Shown here: one piece after another, positions 55,159 to 63,934 of the stretch
How the letters are laid out: the number at the start of each line of letters is the position of its first letter
How positions within the stretch are numbered: the first letter of the stretch is position 1
Source of the DNA: Pseudomonas vranovensis DSM 16006
GTDB taxonomy: Bacteria > Pseudomonadota > Gammaproteobacteria > Pseudomonadales > Pseudomonadaceae
Length of the DNA stretch: 64,000 nucleotides
Assembly (NCBI RefSeq): GCF_000425805.1
Contig: NZ_KE384456.1
Coordinates: 253,206 to 317,205 of the forward strand
Reading direction: 5' to 3'
Notes under the pieces: model-generated
The model's database searches: none
Told to the model about the DNA's origin: nothing
What the model saw: the letters and a program-made list of their open reading frames with translations, nothing else
Program-made: the position numbers and the translations under genes

Positions 55159-56112
55159 CTACGGTTTGACCAAGCGCGCATCCAGGCTGTTCTGGGCCAG
55201 GCGTCGGGCCTGGTCCTGGGTCATGCCCAGATGGGTATGCAAGGCATGGAAGTTCTCGGTGACGTAGCCACCGAAGTAAGCCGGGTCATCGGAGTTCACC
55301 GTCACCTTCACGCCGCGCTCGAGCATGTCGAGGATGTTGTGCTGGCTCATGTGGTCGAACACGCACAGCTTGGTGTTGGACAACGGGCACACGGTCAATG
55401 GAATTTGCTCGTCGATGATGCGCTGCATCAGACGCTCATCTTCGATGGCGCGGACGCCATGATCGATGCGCTGAATCTTGAGCAGGTCGATGGCTTCCCA
55501 GATGTACTCGGGCGGGCCTTCTTCACCGGCGTGGGCAACGGTCAGGAAGCCTTCGCTGCGGGCGCGGTCGAACACGCGCTGGAACTTGCTCGGCGGGTGT
55601 CCCATCTCCGAGCTGTCCAGGCCGACGGCGATGAAGGCGTCGCGAAACGGCAGGGCCTGGTCGAGGGTCTGGTGTGCTTCATCTTCGCTCAGGTGGCGCA
55701 GGAAGCTCAGGATCAGGCCGCTGCTGATGCCCAGTTGCTGCTGGCCGTCCTTGAGGGCGCGGCTGATGCCGTTGAGCACGACTTCGAAGGGGATGCCACG
55801 GTCGGTGTGGGTCTGCGGGTCGAAGAACGGCTCGGTATGTATCACGTTCTGCGCCTTGCAGCGCTGCAGGTAGGCCCATGTCAGGTCATAGAAGTCCTGC
55901 TCGGTGCGCAACACGTCGGCACCCTGATAATACAGGTCGAGAAACTCCTGCAGATTGTTGAACGCATACGCCGCGCGCAGGGCTTCGACGTCGTTCCAGG
56001 GCAGGGCGATCTTGTTGCGTTCAGCCAGGGCGAACAGCAGTTCGGGCTCCAGCGATCCTTCCAGGTGCAGGTGCAATTCTGCCTTGGGCAGCGCGTTCAG
56101 CCAGTCGTACAT
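55159..56112 (-). CDS. add: Adenosine/adenine deaminase
   Basis: Zinc hydrolase of the ADA family, 317 residues. Zinc and catalytic motifs: HLHLEGS near the N-terminus, HAGEEGPP, RIDHGVRAIED and the NSDDPAYFGG end motif. Several Pseudomonas members of this subgroup act on adenine instead of adenosine; the short length and lack of insertions fit that group, so substrate is left open. A REP hairpin follows the stop. The ribosome site is weak (GAGAAA). Confidence 0.92.
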   Translation of the reverse strand: MYDWLNALPKAELHLHLEGSLEPELLFALAERNKIALPWNDVEALRAAYAFNNLQEFLDLYYQGADVLRTEQDFYDLTWAYLQRCKAQNVIHTEPFFDPQTHTDRGIPFEVVLNGISRALKDGQQQLGISSGLILSFLRHLSEDEAHQTLDQALPFRDAFIAVGLDSSEMGHPPSKFQRVFDRARSEGFLTVAHAGEEGPPEYIWEAIDLLKIQRIDHGVRAIEDERLMQRIIDEQIPLTVCPLSNTKLCVFDHMSQHNILDMLERGVKVTVNSDDPAYFGGYVTENFHALHTHLGMTQDQARRLAQNSLDARLVKP

Positions 56113-56258
56113 AAAGTCTGTTTCTCATCAGGTGCGGATGGCGCCATTCTACAGGGTTGCCGGGAACTGGCGCACAAAGCAGACCAGCCGGACCGGCGCC
56201 GAAACCTTCTACAGTGACTACAGTCTCCTAGCCTCTAGCCAATGGATGCAACCTGCCG

Positions 56259-57338
56259 ATGCTTGCCCTGATCAACCAGGAAAAACCCCTGTTGCTCGCA
56301 TTGCTGCTGGCGATTGTGGCCTGGCCGCTGCAGGCGCAACTGCTGGGCCATGGCCATGCGGTGGCGCTGTTGTCGGGCATGGTGCTGGTGGCGGCGATCA
56401 TCTGTGCGTCGATGCGGGTGGCCCAGCATGCCGAGCAACTGGCGGAAAAGGTTGGCGACCCCTACGGCACCATGATCCTGACCCTGTCGGCGGTGATGGT
56501 CGAGGTGCTGGTGCTGGCCATCATGATGAGCAACCAGCCGTCGCCCACGCTGGTGCGTGACACCATCTATTCGGCGGTCATGCTCGATATCAACGGTATT
56601 CTCGGGCTGGCTGCCTTGATGGGCGGCCTCAAGCACGGCGAGCAGCCGTACAACGATGACTCGGCGCGCACCTACAGCGTGATGATCATGACGGCCATGG
56701 GCGTGTCGATGGTGGTGCCGGAGTTCATCCCGCGCGCCGACTGGAAGCTATATTCGGCCTTCACCATTGCTGCGATGTTGCTGCTGTATGCCTTGTTCCT
56801 GCGTATGCAGGTTGGCCCCCACAGCTATTTTTTCAGTTACAGCTATCCGCAGAAAAAACGCCGCAATCCCTTGTTGGTGCCGGTGAGCAAGTTCCGCTCG
56901 ATCTTCATTCTGGTGGCCGGGGTGGTGATTATCGGGGTACTGGCCGAAACCATGTCGCATCCACTGGGGTACGGACTGGAGGGCAGTGGCGCGCCACCGG
57001 TATTGATGGCGATTGTGGTGGCGGCGATTTCTGCCGCACCGGAGATTCTCACTGCGTTGCGTGCGGCGCTGGCAAACCGCATGCAGTCGGTGGTCAATAT
57101 CGCCCTGGGAGCGTCGCTGTCGACGGTGATATTGACCGTCCCGCTGATGGAGGCAATGGCGTTGTACACCGGCCAGCCCTTTCAGATGGCCATGACGCCG
57201 GTGCAAACGGTGATGATCTTCATCACCCTGATCGTCAGCGCCATCAACCTCAACGATGGCGAAACCAATGCCATCGAGGGGATGACGCATTTTGTCCTGT
57301 TCGCCACTTTCATCATGCTGGCGGTGCTGGGCCTGTGA
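56259..57338 (+). CDS. Calcium:proton antiporter-like membrane protein (ChaA family)
   Basis: A 359-residue inner-membrane protein of the cation/Ca2+ exchanger superfamily with about eleven helices. Two inverted alpha-repeats carry the acidic ion-site motifs: GTMILTLSAVMVEVLVLA in the first half and VVAAISAAPEILTALRAALA in the second. It should exchange Ca2+, Na+ or K+ for protons. The start at 56259 has no strong ribosome site. It is divergent from add. Confidence 0.88.
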   Translation: MLALINQEKPLLLALLLAIVAWPLQAQLLGHGHAVALLSGMVLVAAIICASMRVAQHAEQLAEKVGDPYGTMILTLSAVMVEVLVLAIMMSNQPSPTLVRDTIYSAVMLDINGILGLAALMGGLKHGEQPYNDDSARTYSVMIMTAMGVSMVVPEFIPRADWKLYSAFTIAAMLLLYALFLRMQVGPHSYFFSYSYPQKKRRNPLLVPVSKFRSIFILVAGVVIIGVLAETMSHPLGYGLEGSGAPPVLMAIVVAAISAAPEILTALRAALANRMQSVVNIALGASLSTVILTVPLMEAMALYTGQPFQMAMTPVQTVMIFITLIVSAINLNDGETNAIEGMTHFVLFATFIMLAVLGL

Positions 57339-57343
57339 GGGCT

Positions 57344-58030
57344 TTACCAGATCAGCGTTTCGCCCTTGTAGTTGATGAACGCCAGGCCACCTTTCCCGGC
57401 TTGGGCCTTGACCTGTTCGAGCATGCCGCGGGTGCTGGTGGCCACATCAATGTCGGCGCCGTCGCCGCCCATGTCGGTTTTCACCCAGCCCGGGTGCATG
57501 GCCAGTACCGTGAGATCAGTTTCGCCAAGTTGCACGACAAAACTGTTGATCATTGAGTTGAGCGCCGCCTTGCTGGCTTTGTACAGGGCCATTTCCGGGG
57601 CATCGGGGATAGTGATGCTGCCCAGTACCGAACTCATGAAGGCGATCACGCCGCCCACCGGATTCACCTGCGAAGCAAAGCGCTGGGCAACACGAATCGG
57701 CGCCACGCTGTTGGTCATGAACAGGTCGCCGACATCGGCCAACTGTGCATTTTCAGGGTTTTGATCATTCGGGCCCTTGACCCCGGCGTTGACGAACAGC
57801 AGGTCGAAGGTCTGGCCGGCGAGTTGCTGTTGCAGAGTGTCGAGTTGTTCGGTGCTGTTCATTTCCAGTGTCTTGACCTCGACCCCTGGCACTGCCGCCA
57901 GTGCGGGTGCTTTTGCCGGATCGCGGACCGTGGCCACGACATCCCACCCGTCGTCGCGCAGGCGTTGCACCAGTCCAAGCCCGAGGCCGCGTGAGGCGCC
58001 GATGATCAGGGCGGTTTTGTTCGAGGGCAT
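57344..58030 (-). CDS. SDR family oxidoreductase
   Basis: A classical short-chain dehydrogenase of 228 residues. Cofactor loop: IIGASRGLGLGLVQRL. NAG motif: FVNAGVKGP. Catalytic residues: SSVLGSITIPD and YKASK. The absence of an acidic residue after the second strand does not settle NAD against NADP use. AAGGAG lies well before ATG 58030. Its substrate is unknown. It is convergent with the antiporter gene, five bases apart. Confidence 0.9.
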   Translation of the reverse strand: MPSNKTALIIGASRGLGLGLVQRLRDDGWDVVATVRDPAKAPALAAVPGVEVKTLEMNSTEQLDTLQQQLAGQTFDLLFVNAGVKGPNDQNPENAQLADVGDLFMTNSVAPIRVAQRFASQVNPVGGVIAFMSSVLGSITIPDAPEMALYKASKAALNSMINSFVVQLGETDLTVLAMHPGWVKTDMGGDGADIDVATSTRGMLEQVKAQAGKGGLAFINYKGETLIW

Positions 58031-58366
58031 GGGGGAACTCCTTTCAGTGGGTGACTCATTGATCAAAGAATAACCAGTCTAGCCAAGCCGTGGCCGAATG
58101 GGGCGCTGGCACAGGGGTGCACGGCTTATCCACAACTTGCTCCACAGTTATTGTGAGCAAGCGTTGGGTGTGGATATAAACACTGGAGGGTTACTTTTCG
58201 CGGGCTATGAATGGGGATAACTGACTGATTTTCGGGCAGTTCGAGCGCTGTCATCAAATCTTGATCAAAATATGATCGTTTGCCTGGAACCCACGGATTC
58301 AAAGGCGTGCAGGCGAATGCCCAGAGCTTATCCACAGCCGGGCCCACAGTGAATGTGGGCAATTGA
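58031..58366. promoter_or_regulatory. Gap with three DnaA-box-like sites
   Basis: This 336-base non-coding stretch holds TTATCCACA at 58126-58134 and at 58329-58337, both exact matches to the DnaA box consensus, and TGTGGATAT at 58169-58177, an inverted copy with one mismatch. TCCACAGTTATTGTG at 58141-58155 adds a partial site. The middle is moderately AT-rich. It lies between the 5' end of the SDR gene and the 3' end of yigZ. No gene is seen. Confidence 0.55.
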
Positions 58367-58951
58367 TCAGCGCCGCTCCAGCAGGATCCGCCCACGGCTC
58401 AGATCGGCCAACTGCCGTTGCAGCGGCTCGATCTGTTCTTCACCCAGGGCCAGGCGTAAATCGACGCCATTGGCGGTGAAGTCTTCCGCCAACACCAGGC
58501 CATCGGCTTCGGCTACCCGAAGCTTGAGCAGGGCCAGTTCACTGAAGCTGCAACTGCAACTGATCTCGGTGCGGCTGACCAGCAGGCGTTTTTCCGCCTG
58601 CTGCAGGCATTTGTTGGCGCCGCCGCCATAGGCGCGGGCAAGCCCACCGGTACCCAATTGAGTTCCGCCATACCAGCGAATCACCAACACCACGACCTGA
58701 TCGCAATCCTGGGCCTCGATGGCCGCCAGAATGGGTCGCCCGGCGGTACCGCCAGGCTCGCCGTCGTCACTGCTGCGGTACTGCGCGCCGATCTTCCAGG
58801 CCCAGCAGTTGTGGGTGGCAGCCAGGTCGCTGTGCCGGTCGATGAAGTCCATGGCCTCGGCGGGGCTGTTGATTGGCGCCGCCAGGGTGATGAAGCGGCT
58901 CTTGCGAATCTCTTCGCGAAACTCGCAGGTGTCGAGCAGGGTAAAAGGCAT
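58367..58951 (-). CDS. yigZ: YigZ/IMPACT family protein
   Basis: A 194-residue protein with an N-terminal UPF0029 domain: KSRFITLAAPINSPAEAMDFI, HNCWAWKIG, DDGEPGGTAGRPIL and VIRWYGGTQLGTGGLARAYGG are diagnostic. The C-terminal DUF1949 domain is ferredoxin-like. Eukaryotic IMPACT modulates Gcn1 on ribosomes; the bacterial role is not defined. It starts ten bases after the TetR gene and is probably co-transcribed. Confidence 0.93.
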   Translation of the reverse strand: MPFTLLDTCEFREEIRKSRFITLAAPINSPAEAMDFIDRHSDLAATHNCWAWKIGAQYRSSDDGEPGGTAGRPILAAIEAQDCDQVVVLVIRWYGGTQLGTGGLARAYGGGANKCLQQAEKRLLVSRTEISCSCSFSELALLKLRVAEADGLVLAEDFTANGVDLRLALGEEQIEPLQRQLADLSRGRILLERR

Positions 58952-58961
58952 AAACGCAGGT

Positions 58962-59624
58962 TCAGTCGGGAAGTTTCAGGCCACAGCCTTTGAGAATGAT
59001 GTGGATAAGATTGTTGCTGGCATCTTCCATGTCTTGCTTGGTCAGGCGGCTACGGCCGGTGACCTGGCAGATCTGGGTGGCGAAGTCGGCGTAGTGCTGA
59101 GTGCTGCCCCAGAGCAGGAAAATCAGGTGCACCGGCTCGACCGGGTCCATCTTGCCGGCGTCGATCCAGGCCTGGAATACGGCGGCGCGGCCCTTGAACC
59201 AGTCGCGGTAGTCCTGGCTGAAGTAATCGCTCAGGCACTGGCCACCGCTGATGACCTCCATGGCGAAGATCCGCGAGGCCTGGGGGTTGCGCCGGGAGAA
59301 CTCCATCTTGGTGCGGATGTAGCTGCTCAAGGCCAGGGCTGGGTCGTCCTCGACGCTCAAGGCGTTGAAGGTGCTGTCCCACAACTCGATGATGTTGCTC
59401 AGTACCGCTACGTACAAGCCAAGCTTGTTGGTGAAGTAGTAGTGCAGGTTGGCTTTGGGCAGCCCGGCCTTGAGGGCGATGGTGTTCATGCTGGTGCCCT
59501 TGAAACCGTGCCGGGCGAACTCGTCTTCGGCGGCCTGGATGATGGCTTGTTCGTTCTTCTGACGAATGCGGCCGGCGGGCTTGCCCGGGGCGTTGAGGCG
59601 ATGCGCAGGGACTTCAAGGGACAT
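58962..59624 (-). CDS. TetR family regulator, RutR-like
   Basis: A 220-residue repressor. The helix-turn-helix is in GFKGTSMNTIALKAGLPKAN, followed by LHYYFTNKLGLYVAVL. The C-terminal domain with WIDAGKMDPVEPVHLIFLLWG resembles RutR, a sensor of pyrimidines in E. coli. As beta-alanine is a product of reductive pyrimidine breakdown, its place between yigZ and bauR may be meaningful. Start 59624 is preferred over 59645, though its ribosome site (TGGA) is modest. Confidence 0.85.
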   Translation of the reverse strand: MSLEVPAHRLNAPGKPAGRIRQKNEQAIIQAAEDEFARHGFKGTSMNTIALKAGLPKANLHYYFTNKLGLYVAVLSNIIELWDSTFNALSVEDDPALALSSYIRTKMEFSRRNPQASRIFAMEVISGGQCLSDYFSQDYRDWFKGRAAVFQAWIDAGKMDPVEPVHLIFLLWGSTQHYADFATQICQVTGRSRLTKQDMEDASNNLIHIILKGCGLKLPD

Positions 59625-59686
59625 GGACGGTTCCAGACAAGGCAATGGGTATCACTTGTGACTGGCTAACCTACCAGCATTAGTGC

Positions 59687-60604
59687 TCAGCGAGTAGCCG
59701 CCAGGGCTTCGAGAAAACTCTCCAGCACCAGATGCGGGCGGCGACCCTTGCGCGTAACCCAGCACAGACTCAGGTCGTAGAAACGCTGCGCGGGCTTTAG
59801 CGCGCGCAACCGGCCCTGTTGTACCCAGAAACTGGCGTAGTGGTCGGGCAGGTAGCCGATGTAGCGACCGGTCAGGATCAAAAAGGCCATGCCCTCGCGG
59901 TCCGAGGCACTCGCGGTACAGTTCAAGGCCTGGTAGTGGGCCTGGACATCGGCCGGCAAGCGGAAGGTCGGGGCGATGGCGTCCTGGGTATTGAGGCGTA
60001 CATCGTCGAGTTGGCGATCGTCGGCATAGAACAAGGGGTGGCCGACAGCGCAATAAAGCAGCGAGCGTTCGCTGTACAACGGTTGGTACTCCAGCCCCGA
60101 CAGTGGGCTGGTCTGCGGTACCACGCCAACGTGCAGGCTGCCGTCGAGCACGCCTTGTTCGACCTGGCTGGGGGCGATCATGCGGATCTGGATGCGCACA
60201 TCCGGGCCACGGTCCTTGAGCTGGGCCAGGGCGTGGGTGATGCGCATGTGCGGGAGGGTCACCAGGTTGTCGGTCAGACCGATGTTCAGCTCGCCCCGCA
60301 GATGCTGGTGCAGGCCGTTGACCTCGGTGCGAAAACTCTCGATGGCACTGAGCAGTTGCAAGGCCGAGTGATACACCTCGCGGCCTTCCTCGGTGAGCGA
60401 GAACCCGGCGCGCCCCCGTTGGCACAGGCGCAAGCCCAGGCGTTGCTCCAGGTCGCTCATTTGCTGGCTGATGGCTGAACGGCCAATACCCAGGACGTTT
60501 TCCGCCGCCGAGAAGCCGCCACACTCCACCACGCTGCGGTAAATCTTCAAAAGGCGGATGTCAAAATCGCTGACTTGGGCCAGGGGATCGGGACGACGGC
60601 TCAT
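59687..60604 (-). CDS. bauR: LysR family regulator BauR
   Basis: A 305-residue LysR regulator. DNA-binding part: LLKIYRSVVECGGFSAAENV and GRSAISQQMSDLEQRLGLRL. The effector domain starts near residue 95 (LRGELNIGLTDNLVTLP). It is divergent from bauA across 118 bases, the arrangement of PA0133/PA0132, where BauR activates beta-alanine catabolism. The orthology is by position and partner gene. Confidence 0.9.
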   Translation of the reverse strand: MSRRPDPLAQVSDFDIRLLKIYRSVVECGGFSAAENVLGIGRSAISQQMSDLEQRLGLRLCQRGRAGFSLTEEGREVYHSALQLLSAIESFRTEVNGLHQHLRGELNIGLTDNLVTLPHMRITHALAQLKDRGPDVRIQIRMIAPSQVEQGVLDGSLHVGVVPQTSPLSGLEYQPLYSERSLLYCAVGHPLFYADDRQLDDVRLNTQDAIAPTFRLPADVQAHYQALNCTASASDREGMAFLILTGRYIGYLPDHYASFWVQQGRLRALKPAQRFYDLSLCWVTRKGRRPHLVLESFLEALAATR

Positions 60605-60632
60605 AGTTTAGTGATCGCCTATCTGAAGATTA

Positions 60633-60648
60633 GAAAAGTTGAGTTTTC
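60633..60648. promoter_or_regulatory. Candidate BauR operator between bauR and bauA
   Basis: GAAAA-N6-TTTTC is an exact short dyad in the middle of the bauR/bauA gap, 29 bases from the bauR start. It is a plausible LysR-type site in the only shared promoter region of the pair. Assignment is by position and symmetry only. Confidence 0.4.
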
Positions 60649-60722
60649 CAGACTTTATCGCCGTGACAACTTAAGCACAACAACAACGGTTGCTGCTCAA
60701 TTGCCACGCGAGGACTTGTCCG

Positions 60723-62069
60723 ATGAATCTGCCTGAAAACGCTCCTGTCGGTCTGGCCAGCCAGCTCAAGCTGGACGCCCACTGGATGCCCTACACCGCC
60801 AACCGCAATTTTCAGCGCGATCCACGGCTGATCGTCGCCGCCGAAGGCAGCTACCTGACCGATGACAAAGGTCGCAAGATTTATGACGCACTGTCTGGCC
60901 TGTGGACCTGCGGCGCGGGCCACACCCGCAAGCAGATCCAGGAAGCGGTGTCGCGTCAGCTCGGCGTGCTCGATTACTCGCCAGCCTTCCAGTTCGGTCA
61001 CCCGCTGTCGTTCCAGCTGGCCGAGAAGATCACCGACATGACGCCGGGCAACCTCAATCACGTCTTCTATACCAACTCCGGTTCCGAGTGTGCCGACACC
61101 GCGGTGAAGATGGTTCGTGCCTACTGGCGCCTGAAAGGCCAGGCCACCAAGACCAAGCTGATCGGTCGTGCCCGTGGCTATCACGGTGTGAACATCGCCG
61201 GTACCAGCCTGGGCGGCGTCAACGGCAACCGCAAAATGTTCGGCCAACTGCTCGACGTCGACCATATCCCGCACACCCTGCTGGCCAGCAATGCGTTCAC
61301 CAAGGGCATGCCGGAGGAGGGGGGTATTGCCCTGGCCGATGAAATGCTCAAGTTAATCGAACTGCACGATGCCTCGAACATCGCCGCATTGATCGTTGAA
61401 CCGCTGGCAGGCTCGGCAGGTGTGCTGCCACCGCCGAAGGGTTATCTGAAGCGTCTGCGCGAAATTTGCGACCAGCACAACATCCTGCTGATTTTCGATG
61501 AAGTGATCACCGGCTTCGGCCGCATGGGCTCGATGTTCGGTGCCGACGCGTTCGGTGTGACCCCTGACCTGATGTGCATCGCCAAGCAGGTTACCAACGG
61601 TGCCATCCCGATGGGGGCCGTGATTGCCAGCAGCGAGATCTACCAGACCTTCATGAACCAGCCGACGCCTGAGTACGCCGTGGAATTCCCGCACGGCTAC
61701 ACCTACTCGGCTCACCCGGTTGCCTGTGCTGCGGGTATCGCCGCGCTGGATCTGCTGGAGAAGGAAAACCTGGTGCAGGCCGCCGCGGAACTGTCGCCGC
61801 ACTTCGAGAAAGTGCTGCACGGAGTCAAGGGCGCGAAGAACATCATCGACATTCGCAACTACGGCCTGGCCGGTGCGATCCAGATTGCTGCCCGTGACGG
61901 CGACGCCATCGTGCGTCCGTACGAGATCGCCATGAAGCTGTGGCAAAAGGGCTTCTACGTGCGCTTTGGTGGCGACACCCTGCAGTTTGGCCCGACCTTC
62001 AACAGCCAGCCGCAGGAACTTGACCGCCTGTTCGACGCTGTCGGCGAAGCCATCAACCAGGTCGTTTGA
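60723..62069 (+). CDS. bauA: Beta-alanine:pyruvate aminotransferase
   Basis: Class III PLP aminotransferase of 448 residues. It converts beta-alanine and pyruvate to malonate semialdehyde and alanine. The PLP lysine is K288 in IAKQVTNGAIPMGA. Other motifs: LSGLWTCGAGH near the N-terminus, NSGSECADTAVKM, RARGYHGVNIAGTSLGG and FDEVITGFGRMG. Length and these segments match Pseudomonas omega-amino acid transaminase. GAGGA eight bases before ATG 60723 fixes the start. It is followed by bauC 71 bases on. Confidence 0.96.
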   Translation: MNLPENAPVGLASQLKLDAHWMPYTANRNFQRDPRLIVAAEGSYLTDDKGRKIYDALSGLWTCGAGHTRKQIQEAVSRQLGVLDYSPAFQFGHPLSFQLAEKITDMTPGNLNHVFYTNSGSECADTAVKMVRAYWRLKGQATKTKLIGRARGYHGVNIAGTSLGGVNGNRKMFGQLLDVDHIPHTLLASNAFTKGMPEEGGIALADEMLKLIELHDASNIAALIVEPLAGSAGVLPPPKGYLKRLREICDQHNILLIFDEVITGFGRMGSMFGADAFGVTPDLMCIAKQVTNGAIPMGAVIASSEIYQTFMNQPTPEYAVEFPHGYTYSAHPVACAAGIAALDLLEKENLVQAAAELSPHFEKVLHGVKGAKNIIDIRNYGLAGAIQIAARDGDAIVRPYEIAMKLWQKGFYVRFGGDTLQFGPTFNSQPQELDRLFDAVGEAINQVV

Positions 62070-62090
62070 TTCCTACCTATATATAAGCAG

Positions 62091-62114
62091 CGGACGCGAG
62101 GGCTCTTGCGTCCG
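62091..62114 (+). promoter_or_regulatory. Intercistronic hairpin between bauA and bauC
   Basis: CGGACGC and GCGTCCG form a perfect seven-pair stem with a ten-base loop, 21 bases after the bauA stop. No T run follows. It may protect the upstream message or tune bauC expression. Confidence 0.5.
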
Positions 62115-62140
62115 TGTACAACCTCTTACTGGAGTTCTGC

Positions 62141-63634
62141 ATGAGCACTGTTCAACACCTGATCAACGGCGAGTTGATCGCTGCCGACGCACGCACTGCC
62201 GATGTCTTCAACCCGTCGACCGGGCAGGCCATCCACAAGGTCGCACTGGCCAGCAAGCAAACCGTGCAACAGGCCATCGACTCGGCCAAGGCTGCATTCC
62301 CGGCCTGGCGCAATACACCACCGGCCAAGCGCGCCCAGGTGATGTTCCGCTTCAAGCAACTGCTGGAGCAGAACGAAGCACGTATCTCCCAGCTGATCAG
62401 CGAAGAGCATGGCAAGACCGTCGAAGATGCTGCCGGTGAGCTCAAGCGCGGTATCGAGAACGTCGAATTCGCCTGTGCTGCGCCAGAAGTGCTCAAGGGC
62501 GAGTACAGCCGCAATGTCGGCCCGAATATTGATGCCTGGTCCGACTTCCAGCCGCTGGGCGTGGTTGCCGGTATCACCCCGTTCAACTTCCCGGCCATGG
62601 TGCCGTTGTGGATGTACCCACTGGCCATCGCTTGCGGTAACTGCTTCATTCTCAAACCGTCGGAGCGTGACCCGAGCTCCACCTTGCTGATTGCCCAGCT
62701 GTTGCACGAGGCCGGCCTGCCCAAGGGCGTGCTGAACGTGGTTCACGGTGACAAGGAAGCCGTGGACGCGCTGATTGAGGCGCCAGAGGTGAAAGCGTTG
62801 AGCTTCGTGGGTTCGACTCCGATTGCCGAATACATCTATGCCGAAGGCACCAAGCGCGGCAAGCGCGTTCAGGCCCTGGGCGGCGCGAAGAACCATGCGG
62901 TATTGATGCCTGACGCTGACCTGGACAACGCAGTAAGCGCACTGATGGGCGCGGCCTATGGTTCGTGCGGCGAGCGTTGCATGGCCATCTCGGTTGCCGT
63001 GTGTGTGGGCGACCAGGTTGCCGACGCGATGATTGCCAAGATCGAACCTCAGATCAAGGCGCTGAAAATTGGTGCCGGTACTTCCTGCGGCCTGGACATG
63101 GGTCCTCTGGTTACCGCAGCTGCGCGTGACAAAGTGGTCGGCTACATCGACGACGGCGTTGCCGCAGGTGCGAAACTGGTGGTGGACGGCCGTGGCTACC
63201 GTGTCGCCGGTAACGAGGATGGCTACTTTGTCGGTGGCACCCTGTTCGATCGCGTGACCCCGGAAATGCGCATCTATAAAGAAGAGATCTTCGGGCCGGT
63301 ACTGTGTGTTGTTCGGGTCAACAGCCTGGAAGAGGCCATGCAGCTGATCAACGATCACGAATACGGCAACGGCACCTGCATCTTCACTCGTGATGGTGAA
63401 GCCGCGCGTCTGTTCTGTGATGAGATCGAAGTGGGCATGGTTGGTGTCAACGTACCGCTGCCGGTACCTGTTGCCTACCACAGCTTTGGTGGCTGGAAGC
63501 GTTCTTTGTTCGGCGACCTGCATGCCTATGGTCCGGATGGTGTGCGCTTCTACACCCGTCGCAAGGCAATCACCCAGCGCTGGCCGCAACGCGCCAGCCA
63601 TGAAGCCTCGCAGTTCGCCTTCCCGAGTCTGTAA
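62141..63634 (+). CDS. bauC: CoA-acylating (methyl)malonate semialdehyde dehydrogenase
   Basis: A 497-residue aldehyde dehydrogenase of the MmsA type. It oxidises malonate semialdehyde with NAD+ and CoA to acetyl-CoA, completing the BauA pathway. The catalytic cysteine is C280 in GERCMAIS. Cofactor segments: GITPFNFPAMVPLWMYPLA and SFVGSTPIAEYI. MmsA itself acts in valine breakdown, so dual use is possible. Next to bauA it corresponds to PA0130, with bauB missing between them. GGAG precedes ATG 62141. Confidence 0.93.
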   Translation: MSTVQHLINGELIAADARTADVFNPSTGQAIHKVALASKQTVQQAIDSAKAAFPAWRNTPPAKRAQVMFRFKQLLEQNEARISQLISEEHGKTVEDAAGELKRGIENVEFACAAPEVLKGEYSRNVGPNIDAWSDFQPLGVVAGITPFNFPAMVPLWMYPLAIACGNCFILKPSERDPSSTLLIAQLLHEAGLPKGVLNVVHGDKEAVDALIEAPEVKALSFVGSTPIAEYIYAEGTKRGKRVQALGGAKNHAVLMPDADLDNAVSALMGAAYGSCGERCMAISVAVCVGDQVADAMIAKIEPQIKALKIGAGTSCGLDMGPLVTAAARDKVVGYIDDGVAAGAKLVVDGRGYRVAGNEDGYFVGGTLFDRVTPEMRIYKEEIFGPVLCVVRVNSLEEAMQLINDHEYGNGTCIFTRDGEAARLFCDEIEVGMVGVNVPLPVPVAYHSFGGWKRSLFGDLHAYGPDGVRFYTRRKAITQRWPQRASHEASQFAFPSL

Positions 63635-63664
63635 GGGCGGTAGCGGCAAGCTATAAGCTGCAAG

Positions 63665-63696
63665 AAGCAGGGGGCGCGTAGCGCCCCCTGCTTTTT
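63665..63696 (+). terminator. Strong rho-independent terminator of the bau operon
   Basis: AAGCAGGGGGCGC and its exact complement form a 13-pair stem with loop GTA, followed by a T run (63692-63696). Further pairing CAAGA/TCTTG extends the base. Flanking AGCTATAAGCTGCAAG and CTTGCTGCTTATAGC copies make a larger imperfect palindrome. It isolates the bau operon from the rRNA promoters that follow. Confidence 0.92.
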
Positions 63697-63762
63697 CTTG
63701 CCGTTTGAAGCTTGCTGCTTATAGCCAAATTGCTTCTTCTGAAACAAAGTTGAAATAAGTCC

Positions 63763-63790
63763 TTGACGCCCCTGTGGATCTGTCTATAAT
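63763..63790 (+). promoter_or_regulatory. rRNA operon promoter, upstream copy
   Basis: -35 TTGACG (63763-63768), a 16-base spacer and a consensus -10 TATAAT (63785-63790). The preceding 40 bases (63723-63762) are A/T-rich, as for an UP element. It is the first of two sigma70-type promoters pointing out of the window. Confidence 0.85.
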
Positions 63791-63906
63791 TCGCCCCACT
63801 TCCGGCGTAGTCGGAACCGAAAACTCCTTGAGTTTCAAAGAGTTAGCGGTTTCAGGTGGTGCTGGAAGTGCTTCGGTCGAAAGATCGGCAGCGGTGAAAA
63901 AGGTGG

Positions 63907-63934
63907 TTGACAGCGAATTGAAACGCTGTAGAAT
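63907..63934 (+). promoter_or_regulatory. rRNA operon promoter, downstream copy
   Basis: -35 TTGACA (consensus, 63907-63912), a 16-base spacer and -10 TAGAAT (63929-63934), followed by a GC-rich TCGCCTCCCGC discriminator typical of stringently controlled stable-RNA promoters. The sequence closely resembles Pseudomonas rrn promoters. The leader that follows (GTTGAAGTTGAAAGAG) is also rrn-like, so the 16S gene should begin a few hundred bases beyond the window. Confidence 0.88.

Noticed and set aside
58126..58395. An 89-codon open frame over the DnaA-box gap
   Set aside because: No ribosome site, composition unlike a protein, and it runs into the yigZ 3' end.
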